A stretch of 64,000 nt of DNA, from contig CM054134.1 in assembly GCA_028751875.1 (NCBI GenBank), positions 48,676,238 through 48,740,237 on the forward strand, written 5' to 3'. The first letter of the stretch is position 1; each line of letters opens with the position of its first letter. The position numbers were made by a program, and so were the translations under genes. The notes beneath the pieces were generated by a model, which worked only from the letters and a program-made list of their open reading frames with translations, was not told the DNA's origin and searched no databases. Positions 63,829 to 64,000 of this stretch are shown piece by piece. This DNA comes from Rapana venosa. Lineage: Eukaryota > Mollusca > Gastropoda > Neogastropoda > Muricidae.

Positions 63829-64000
63829 CATACACACACACACTTACAGCCAGACTCTTTTGCCAGTGTGTCATGACGACCTCTGCAGATATCAGAATGA
63901 TGTAGGGCATGAAGGAGAGGAAGTAGATGATGACCACTGACAGAATGGCCAGCGTCACACGGCTGAAGAAGGCGCTGATGAAGTAACTGTCAAAGACATA
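27945..64000 (-). CDS. ABCA1-like: ABCA-family (ABCA1/2/4/7-type) lipid transporter, spliced, N-terminal part outside window
   Basis: About 25 exons on the minus strand, reading down from 64000. Order: last helices of TMD1; NBD1 with Walker [12 protein letters not shown]-loop [10 protein letters not shown], signature LSGGMQRRL, Walker [14 protein letters not shown]-loop STHHLDEAD; linker; TM7 and a Cys-containing extracellular domain with [13 protein letters not shown]2 helices; [12 protein letters not shown] linker; NBD2 with Walker [12 protein letters not shown]-loop [10 protein letters not shown], signature [31 protein letters not shown] block; [13 protein letters not shown]-terminal block. 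Family knowledge: full-size ABCA proteins move phospholipids and sterols across or out of membranes using ATP. The FGDGY, EDEDV and VNFA..QSDD blocks place it with ABCA1/2/4/7 rather than ABCA3/5. Odd points: Ala in the NBD1 Walker A, a frame-broken exon near 40112-40366, and an unlocated segment before 29118. Confidence 0.93.
28910..29106. repeat. 47-bp tandem repeat
   Basis: About four near-identical 47-bp units containing AACAATGGATTATGCTTTAG and CCTTGTCATCAGAATAAAAC, just downstream (minus sense) of the short ABCA exon at 29118. Confidence 0.9.
29118..29150 (-). CDS. ABCA1-like: ABCA exon: [10 protein letters not shown] segment (5' boundary uncertain)
   Basis: Before donor GTGAGT (29117) the minus strand reads [10 protein letters not shown], which joins in phase to VFVNFAREQ at 28217, exactly the ABCA1-type motif. 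A stop lies a few codons upstream, so the exon is very short: it starts near 29150 (after a weak AG) or at 29132 after the better-looking CTCTGTGTCACAG. The preceding 40 or so residues normally present were not found. Confidence 0.6.
30125..30300. repeat. ~33-bp tandem repeat
   Basis: Five to six imperfect units with CTACCCATCTCTACTGTACC and AGTGAAGCACT. Confidence 0.85.
30908..30989. repeat. CT microsatellite
   Basis: Long CT run following a C-rich stretch (30904-30911), with a further C run at 30791-30818. Confidence 0.92.
31476..31531. repeat. CT microsatellite
   Basis: CT run of about 56 bp followed by CA repeats to about 31580. Confidence 0.92.
31645..31830. repeat. ~29-bp tandem repeat
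   Basis: About six imperfect units of AATTCCTACATGGGTGTTAT AAATTTG type. Confidence 0.88.
31960..32045 (-). mobile_element. SINE-2/LINE-type 3' tail fragment
   Basis: Reverse-complement tail: AGCGCTATATAAATTCCATT preceded by ACAAGATTC and followed by ATT repeats. The same tail ends the SINE at 54653-55168 and the LINE piece at 40871-41564. Confidence 0.7.
33006..33111 (-). CDS. ABCA1-like: ABCA exon: FGDGY region
   Basis: Acceptor TGCATTTCAG. It encodes [14 protein letters not shown] and [13 protein letters not shown]. Two in-frame donors exist, at 33005 and 18 nt further at 32987 (adding VSLKLK). The FGDGY block points to the ABCA1/2/4/7 group. Confidence 0.92.
33398..33495. repeat. TA/CA microsatellite
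   Basis: About 50 bp of perfect TA repeats, then CA and further TA blocks. Confidence 0.93.
33780..33910. repeat. CA microsatellite next to an ABCA donor
   Basis: Imperfect CA tract ending at the donor of the exon at 33914. Confidence 0.92.
33914..34006 (-). CDS. ABCA1-like: ABCA exon: [18 protein letters not shown] segment of NBD2
   Basis: Acceptor TTTGTCCTCAG, donor GTAAGT next to a CA tract. It encodes [18 protein letters not shown] and [13 protein letters not shown], matching '[18 protein letters not shown]..kCiGS.QHLK'. Confidence 0.95.
34117..34355 (-). mobile_element. SINE-1 copy
   Basis: Reverse orientation: TTTATATCGAGGATAATGGA, CGGCACACAATGGCCTACTC, TCCGAAAAGCGGAACAGGAT and CTCATCCGAAGGA match the SINE-1 core and tail. 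Confidence 0.85.
34700..34790 (-). mobile_element. SINE-2-type 3' tail fragment
   Basis: AAT repeats followed by GGAATTTATATAGCGCTGAA and TTGTAAAGCAACAAATCAAA, the reverse of the SINE-2 3' end at 55090-55165. Confidence 0.75.
34981..35033. repeat. TC microsatellite
   Basis: TC run of about 53 bp in the intron after the ABCA Walker B exon. Confidence 0.95.
35096..35164. repeat. GCAGT pentanucleotide tract
   Basis: Thirteen perfect GCAGT units, beginning about 33 bp beyond the donor of the ABCA exon at 35198-35301. On the transcribed strand the unit is ACTGC. Confidence 0.95.
35198..35301 (-). CDS. ABCA1-like: ABCA exon: NBD2 Walker B
   Basis: Acceptor GGTGGACAG, donor GTAACC. It encodes [18 protein letters not shown] and QSVLLTSH (H-loop). 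A GCAGT pentamer tract begins about 33 bp beyond the donor. Confidence 0.95.
36127..36403 (-). CDS. ABCA1-like: ABCA exon: NBD2 Q-loop and signature
   Basis: Acceptor CCCACTTTCAG, donor GTGAGT. It encodes [19 protein letters not shown] (Q-loop), a helical subdomain, and [19 protein letters not shown] (signature), ending PPLLLL so that Walker B is completed by the next exon. 277 nt, phase consistent. Confidence 0.95.
36756..36862 (-). CDS. ABCA1-like: ABCA exon: NBD2 Walker A
   Basis: Acceptor TGTGTGTGCAG, where the whole polypyrimidine position is a TG microsatellite; donor GTGAGT. It encodes [19 protein letters not shown] and [11 protein letters not shown]. This Walker A is canonical, in contrast to NBD1. 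Confidence 0.95.
36863..36970. repeat. CA microsatellite forming an acceptor tract
   Basis: Long CA run. On minus it is a TG tract running directly into TGCAG at the acceptor of the Walker A exon of NBD2. Confidence 0.95.
37125..37275 (+). mobile_element. Short retroelement tail with TTTGAC repeats
   Basis: GATGGCTTGATGAAAAAAAG, CTTATTCAATGTACCATCTG and AAATAAAAGTTTGACTTTGA followed by CA repeats. Similar sequences lie at 38690-38770 and, partially, at 48655-48680, indicating a dispersed family with a TTTGAC tail. Confidence 0.6.
38002..38070 (-). CDS. ABCA1-like: ABCA exon: first strands of NBD2
   Basis: Acceptor CATGCGCAG, donor GTGTGT. 23 whole codons encoding [18 protein letters not shown] and VNKGE, leading in frame to [13 protein letters not shown]. 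Confidence 0.93.
38500..38580. repeat. TG microsatellite
   Basis: About 80 bp of TG repeats with few interruptions, preceded by a short alternating CG run at 38394-38405. Confidence 0.93.
38690..38876 (+). mobile_element. Second copy of the TTTGAC-tailed repeat plus CT tract
   Basis: AGATGGCTTGATGAAAAACA and ACCATCTGGAAATAAAACAT match the copy at 37125. A long CT microsatellite (38774-38876) follows directly. Confidence 0.6.
38929..39046 (-). CDS. ABCA1-like: ABCA exon: [12 protein letters not shown] linker before NBD2
   Basis: Acceptor TTGTTCTGGGCAG, donor GTCGGT. It encodes [39 protein letters not shown]; the 'EDEDV..E..Rv..g' motif marks the start of the second half's cytosolic part in ABCA1/2/4/7. 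Confidence 0.92.
39195..39790. repeat. ~600-bp GGTGTGG/GTGGG-rich simple-sequence block
   Basis: Nearly pure G/T on the plus strand with very many GGGG, GGG and GTGG clusters. The open frames on both strands here are composition artefacts. It has strong potential for G-quadruplex formation on the plus (non-transcribed ABCA) strand. Confidence 0.93.
40112..40366 (-). CDS. ABCA1-like: Probable ABCA exon, end of TMD2, frame-broken
   Basis: Expected between 41919 and 39046 is the last TMD2 segment (FP.y.LG...DPF...G.N). This stretch has FPQYALGN, then [14 protein letters not shown], then [13 protein letters not shown] and FVTLSFKR, in order but in at least three frames, with stops between. A donor GTGAGT follows at 40111. 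Either several single-base errors exist in this sequence or the exon is damaged. The 5' boundary is uncertain (AG at 40367 or 40359). Confidence 0.5.
40380..40868. repeat. Minisatellite with TTTTCACTGACTGGTGAAT unit, left block
   Basis: About 14 units of 27-43 bp, all with CACTGACTGGTGAAT and TTTTC. It resumes at 41565-41745, so the LINE/SINE-tailed piece between splits one array. Confidence 0.92.
40871..41564 (-). mobile_element. 3' fragment of a LINE (RT C-terminus) with SINE-2-like tail
   Basis: On minus it reads [47 protein letters not shown] and [18 protein letters not shown], the C-terminal region of many LINE reverse-transcriptase ORFs, then LKTHLFQT. The element ends with GCGCTTTGATTTGTT, GGCGCTATATAAATTTTATG and ATT repeats. 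ATTAA occurs at both ends. It interrupts the minisatellite on either side. Confidence 0.82.
41565..41745. repeat. Minisatellite with TTTTCACTGACTGGTGAA unit, right block
   Basis: About six 27-bp units (GGCTGTGTTTTCACTGACTG) continuing the array at 40380-40868. Confidence 0.92.
41919..42066 (-). CDS. ABCA1-like: ABCA exon: WAVIPLMY helix
   Basis: Acceptor GTTGTGCAG, donor GTGAGT. It encodes [19 protein letters not shown], a second helix [18 protein letters not shown] and LNLLSSNE. Its acceptor is immediately preceded on the minus strand by the tandem array at 42070-42330. Confidence 0.93.
42070..42330. repeat. ~33-bp tandem array abutting an ABCA acceptor
   Basis: Units with ACAATGACAATGGCCCACAC and TATGAATGATGCAG. 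On minus the array runs up to the acceptor of the exon at 42066. Further units lie at 42437-42500, beyond a SINE-1 copy. Confidence 0.9.
42335..42435 (-). mobile_element. SINE-1 fragment inside the 33-bp array
   Basis: TATTGAGGATAATGGAATAA, GCACTTATGTGCTTTTTTAC and CAGTCCCTGTGTGTATGCGG match the reverse of the SINE-1 3' half. Array units flank it on both sides. Confidence 0.82.
43352..43467 (-). CDS. ABCA1-like: ABCA exon: TMD2 helix
   Basis: Acceptor TTTTTTTTCCAG, donor GTATGT. It encodes a hydrophobic helix, then [19 protein letters not shown] and FLYG, which joins the next exon as [12 protein letters not shown], the standard ABCA motif. Confidence 0.93.
44040..44310. repeat. ~270-bp dispersed repeat, copy A
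   Basis: Shares TTAAGCGCCTGACCAGTCAG-type start, GTCTTTCTGGAAAAACGGCA, GAAGGCAGAAAATGACA and GGTGGGGATGCTATTTATAC with copy B at 46870-47150. No coding or known element signature was recognised. Confidence 0.8.
44357..44534 (-). CDS. ABCA1-like: ABCA exon: TMD2 helices
   Basis: Acceptor CATGTTCAG, donor GTGAGT. It encodes [38 protein letters not shown] and [16 protein letters not shown]. The 'ER...aKHLQ..sGv....yW...l.wD' pattern is the conserved intracellular loop between TMD2 helices. Confidence 0.94.
45242..45302 (-). CDS. ABCA1-like: ABCA exon: ITLYNHPL segment
   Basis: Acceptor CTGTTCCAG, donor GTAAGT. 61 nt encoding [20 protein letters not shown], matching 'GItl.NHPLnlt..Ql' preceding TM8 in ABCA proteins. 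Confidence 0.9.
45780..46050 (-). mobile_element. Diverged SINE-1 copy with tRNA-like head
   Basis: Reverse orientation: CTAACCACTAGGCTAT at the head end, the GAGTTAGCAGTAATGTTAAC and GGTTTATAATCTAATCTGAA blocks, and a degraded core. Confidence 0.75.
46597..46754 (-). CDS. ABCA1-like: ABCA exon: [10 protein letters not shown] motif of extracellular domain 2
   Basis: Acceptor TTGTGACAG, donor GTCAGT. It encodes [34 protein letters not shown] and [15 protein letters not shown]. The 'VWFNNKGwHa..s..N...N..LR' pattern is diagnostic for ABCA1/2/4/7-type extracellular domains. Confidence 0.95.
46870..47150. repeat. ~270-bp dispersed repeat, copy B
   Basis: TTAAGCACCTGAAAAGTCAG, AGTCTTTCTGGAATAAAAGC, GAAGGCAGAAAATAGATAAG and GGTGATGCTATTTATACTGA match copy A, same orientation. 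It lies in the intron between ABCA exons 47270 and 46754. Confidence 0.8.
47270..47488 (-). CDS. ABCA1-like: ABCA exon: cysteine-containing extracellular domain 2
   Basis: Acceptor GTCGTTGCAG; donor AG|GTGTGTGT sits directly in a GT microsatellite (47221-47269). It encodes [30 protein letters not shown] and [12 protein letters not shown], with four cysteines in a short interval, likely disulphide-bonded. The final AG joins the next exon to give RFGGWSL. Confidence 0.9.
48336..48434 (-). CDS. ABCA1-like: ABCA exon: extracellular domain 2
   Basis: Acceptor AATTGCAG, donor GTAAGA. It encodes [19 protein letters not shown] and [13 protein letters not shown] with one cysteine. It is not strongly conserved; assigned by phase on both sides and position in the extracellular loop. 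Confidence 0.75.
48535..48590. repeat. TA microsatellite
   Basis: About 50 bp of TA repeats followed by a CA tract at 48625-48658. Confidence 0.93.
48898..49259 (-). CDS. ABCA1-like: ABCA exon: linker, TM7 and start of extracellular domain 2
   Basis: Acceptor GACTGCAG ends at 49260. It encodes an acidic Ser/Asn-rich linker, [19 protein letters not shown] and one long hydrophobic helix (TM7), matching the 'q..All.KR.....R' entry to TMD2. The donor reads CA|GTGATGTG at 48897 and lies at the edge of a GT/TA microsatellite, so the exact end is less sure. Confidence 0.88.
49735..49840 (+). mobile_element. SINE-2/LINE-type 3' tail
   Basis: GCATGCGCTTTGATTTGTCT, TTGCAAGATATAGCGCTATA and TAAGTTCCATTTATT followed by ATT repeats. 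A near-identical, shorter tail without the repeats lies at 37640-37715. Confidence 0.75.
49972..50028. repeat. CA microsatellite
   Basis: CA run of about 56 bp followed by four to five CAAC units. Confidence 0.94.
50136..50359 (-). CDS. ABCA1-like: ABCA exon: regulatory region after NBD1
   Basis: Acceptor CTCTCCTCCAG, donor GTGACT. It encodes [19 protein letters not shown], a Ser-rich strand segment and [19 protein letters not shown], matching the 'ygvs.[10 protein letters not shown]' motif that closes ABCA NBD1 regions. 224 nt, ends on a whole codon. Confidence 0.92.
50590..51390. repeat. 40-bp tandem array (~20 units)
   Basis: Units of CATACTAAATCACTGGAGTG plus ACATACACTTTAAGTACAGT with variants (TTTGTACAGT, GTTAGGTACAGT). 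It occupies most of the first half of the ABCA intron between 50359 and 52628. Confidence 0.94.
51830..52425. repeat. ~45-bp tandem array (~13 units)
   Basis: Units containing CACACAATCATATGTGAAGA and CAATGGCACACTAAGCGTCT. It is a second, unrelated array in the same intron as 50590-51390. Confidence 0.94.
52628..52664 (-). CDS. ABCA1-like: ABCA short exon in the NBD1-TMD2 linker
   Basis: Acceptor TTTTTCAG, donor GTAAGT. 37 nt encoding [12 protein letters not shown] plus one base that, joined to 50359, forms Met and leads into SSQHGK. The support is splice-site quality and phase at both ends; the sequence itself is not conserved. Confidence 0.65.
52768..52918. repeat. TG microsatellite
   Basis: About 150 bp of TG repeats with occasional C, preceded by GAGT repeats (52727-52755). 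Confidence 0.94.
52921..53165 (-). mobile_element. SINE-1 copy
   Basis: Reverse orientation: TTATCTCGAGGATAATGAAA, CACTGACACAAATGGCCTAC, CTCTTCAGAAAGGTGAAACA and GTTTATAGTCTCACCCAAAG match the SINE-1 core and tail with many substitutions. Confidence 0.78.
53563..54652. repeat. CAGCCAGACAGTATAAACACA minisatellite, main block
   Basis: Some 45 variable units of 19-27 bp. It contains a diverged copy of the end of the ABCA exon at 55251 (54405-54453). It continues at 55169-55240 after a SINE insertion and ends next to that exon's donor. Long open frames here (for example 375 codons on minus) are repeat artefacts. Confidence 0.95.
54405..54453 (-). pseudogene. Orphan partial copy of an ABCA NBD1 exon end with donor site
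   Basis: The minus strand reads [14 protein letters not shown] then GTGAGT, against [14 protein letters not shown] then GTGAGT in the true exon (55251-55432). About 42 of 49 bases match. Upstream of LT the match stops and satellite sequence begins, so no acceptor-side half of the exon is present. Confidence 0.85.
54653..55168 (+). mobile_element. SINE-2, apparently full-length, inserted in a minisatellite
   Basis: tRNA-like head with TGGTCTAGAGGTAACGCGCC and B-box-like GGTTCGTACCCC, a central CTTTCGGATGAGACGATAAA, CCGAGGTCCCGTGTG motif, an A run (54940-54969), a second module (GGCGCAGCGCTAAGTGGCGA, CCGCTCTCCCCGGGGAGAGC) and the tail GCGCTTTGATTTGTTGCTTT, CAGCGCTATATAAATTCCAT with ATT repeats. 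Satellite units flank both ends. Confidence 0.85.
55169..55240. repeat. CAGCCAGACAGTATAAAC minisatellite, right remnant
   Basis: Three to four units continuing the array at 53563-54652, ending about 10 bp from the donor of the ABCA exon at 55251. Confidence 0.92.
55251..55432 (-). CDS. ABCA1-like: ABCA exon: NBD1 H-loop and C-terminal strands
   Basis: Acceptor GACCACAG, donor GTGAGT. It encodes [18 protein letters not shown] (H-loop His), [17 protein letters not shown] and [20 protein letters not shown] diverged copy of its last 45 or so bases plus donor lies inside the satellite at about 54405-54453. Confidence 0.95.
55625..55748. repeat. TA then TG microsatellite
   Basis: About 50 bp of TA repeats followed by about 55 bp of TG repeats. 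Confidence 0.93.
55980..56215 (+). mobile_element. SINE-1 copy (5'-truncated)
   Basis: CGAAGCCCCGTGTGCGAACG, CGTTCCGCTTTTCGGAAGAG, GTGTGCCGGTGGGAACGGAT and CCTCGAAATAAAAGAATGAA with AAAT repeats at the end. Confidence 0.87.
56335..56531 (-). CDS. ABCA1-like: ABCA exon: NBD1 signature and Walker B
   Basis: Acceptor ACACCAG, donor GTGAGT. It encodes the ABC signature [28 protein letters not shown] (Walker B with Glu) and [10 protein letters not shown]. All catalytic residues expected here are present, unlike the Walker A exon of the same domain. Confidence 0.95.
56640..57112. repeat. Mixed TG/GA simple-sequence block
   Basis: About 470 bp alternating between TG runs and GA runs, with a recurrent GAGAGACTGAATGTGTG unit and a CG run (57070-57083). 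It lies between two NBD1 exons. Confidence 0.92.
57309..57392 (-). CDS. ABCA1-like: ABCA exon: NBD1 helical subdomain
   Basis: Acceptor GATTTCAG, donor GTAAGT. It encodes [19 protein letters not shown] and LQREIRK, matching the 'lTv.EHl.fy..lKG' segment between Q-loop and signature motif of ABCA NBDs. 84 nt, phase consistent. Confidence 0.9.
57465..57775 (+). mobile_element. SINE-1 copy with tRNA-like head
   Basis: GAGCCTGGTGGTTAGGATAT, B-box-like GGGTTCAAGCC, CAAGAGGATTTTCCCCTCGA, GTCCTTCGGATGAGACTGTA, and a degraded 3' half ending near the AAAAAAAAGCACATGAGG stretch. Confidence 0.85.
58108..58445 (+). mobile_element. SINE-1, most complete copy
   Basis: Head GGTGGCAGGATGGTTAAGAC with B-box-like GGTTCGATTCCC (tRNA-derived promoter), central CCTTCGGATGAGACTATAAA, CCGAGGCCCCGTGTGCGAAC, CCTGTTCCGCTTTTCGTAAG, GTGTGCCGGTGGGAACAGAT and end TTATCCTCGAGAAAAAAG. 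A SINE-2-type tail (58446-58530) follows directly. The tRNA-like head is not a functional tRNA gene. Confidence 0.88.
58446..58530 (+). mobile_element. SINE-2-type 3' tail joined to SINE-1
   Basis: CTGAGCGCTTTGATTTGTTG, CAGCGCTATATAAATTCCAT and ATT repeats, the same tail as 55090-55168, abutting the SINE-1 end without a gap. Confidence 0.8.
58594..58713 (-). CDS. ABCA1-like: ABCA exon: NBD1 Q-loop
   Basis: Acceptor TTGACAG, donor GTGAGT. It encodes [18 protein letters not shown] and [12 protein letters not shown], containing the Q-loop Gln of NBD1. 120 nt; split codons join correctly to 59262 and 57392. Confidence 0.93.
59262..59430 (-). CDS. ABCA1-like: ABCA exon: NBD1 start with altered Walker A
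   Basis: Acceptor GGGTGACAG, donor GTAAGT (59261). It encodes [36 protein letters not shown] and Walker [11 protein letters not shown]. Family members have [10 protein letters not shown], so the glycine before the catalytic Lys is replaced by Ala (codon GCC, one base from GGC). The Lys and Thr are intact. Phase matches both neighbours. Confidence 0.93.
60250..60665. repeat. ~18-20-bp degenerate repeat (CTCTTTAGAATATACCAG)
   Basis: About 20 imperfect units in the intron between ABCA exons 62067 and 59430. Spacing varies. Confidence 0.85.
62067..62180 (-). CDS. ABCA1-like: ABCA exon: [13 protein letters not shown] segment before NBD1
   Basis: Acceptor TTGACAG ends at 62181, donor GTAAGG at 62066. 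It encodes [19 protein letters not shown], matching the ABCA 'PGqyG.p.PWyFp...sYWc' motif at the end of TMD1, then a variable linker. Confidence 0.92.
62459..62657 (-). CDS. ABCA1-like: ABCA exon: TMD1 end, LQWEKM region and last helix
   Basis: Acceptor CAG at 62660-62658, donor GTGATT. It encodes [28 protein letters not shown] and a terminal helix [16 protein letters not shown], matching the ABCA pattern C..S..AF.FG......G.QW. Length 199 nt, phase consistent on both sides. Confidence 0.9.
63650..63847. repeat. CA/CTAACA simple-sequence tract next to an ABCA donor
   Basis: CA repeats with interspersed CTAACA units up to the donor of the exon at 63848. Confidence 0.92.
63848..64000 (-). CDS. 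ABCA1-like: ABCA exon: TMD1 helices (runs off window edge)
   Basis: Open on minus from 64000, encoding [15 protein letters not shown] followed by two hydrophobic helices and HWQKSLA, then donor GTAAGT (63847-63842) inside a GT-rich tract. It resembles the [14 protein letters not shown] region of ABCA transmembrane domain 1. The upstream boundary is outside the window. Confidence 0.85.

Overview
The window is eukaryotic, intron-rich and full of microsatellites, minisatellites and retroelement remnants. Two spliced genes converge tail to tail, and most of the remaining sequence is their introns. The retroelement mix (tRNA-headed SINEs, several non-LTR/LINE remnants, long CA, CT and TA tracts) together with the invertebrate-like versions of both proteins suggests a marine invertebrate, most likely a mollusc. 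That assignment is inference; nothing in the window fixes the species.

Plus strand, 1-18734 (upstream exons lie outside): the C-terminal part of a USP53/USP54-type ubiquitin-specific-protease-like gene. Four short exons (3972-7438) finish the USP domain. A very long low-complexity tail follows (8199-18734), rich in Ser, Gln, His and Pro, ending in a CxxC...CxxC motif. An almost complete but broken LINE (202-3903, minus strand) sits in the first intron. The acceptors at 3972, 6040 and 7291 are each preceded by a tandem array built from that same splice-acceptor region, and two of these arrays also copy the start of the exon.

18735-27944 is convergent 3'UTR/intergenic sequence. It holds candidate poly(A) signals for both genes and a 5'-truncated LINE fragment with a 12-bp target-site duplication.

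Minus strand, 64000-27945 (5' part outside): a full-size ABCA-family lipid-transporter gene, closest in motifs to the ABCA1/2/4/7 group. About 25 exons were placed by joining splice sites in phase. They cover the end of transmembrane domain 1, NBD1, the linker, TMD2 with its extracellular domain, NBD2 and the C-terminal tail. Most junctions are phase-consistent. Exceptions are the last TMD2 exon (about 40112-40366), which is broken into several frames, and the stretch between the exons at 33006 and 29118, where one expected segment was not found. NBD1 reads [10 protein letters not shown] where the family has [10 protein letters not shown].

The ABCA introns carry many dispersed and tandem repeats. 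There are two SINE families, one of which shares its 3' tail with a LINE fragment in the same gene. Several minisatellites are interrupted by retroelements, and one satellite contains a diverged copy of the end of an NBD1 exon with its donor site. No prokaryotic, phage or CRISPR features are present.
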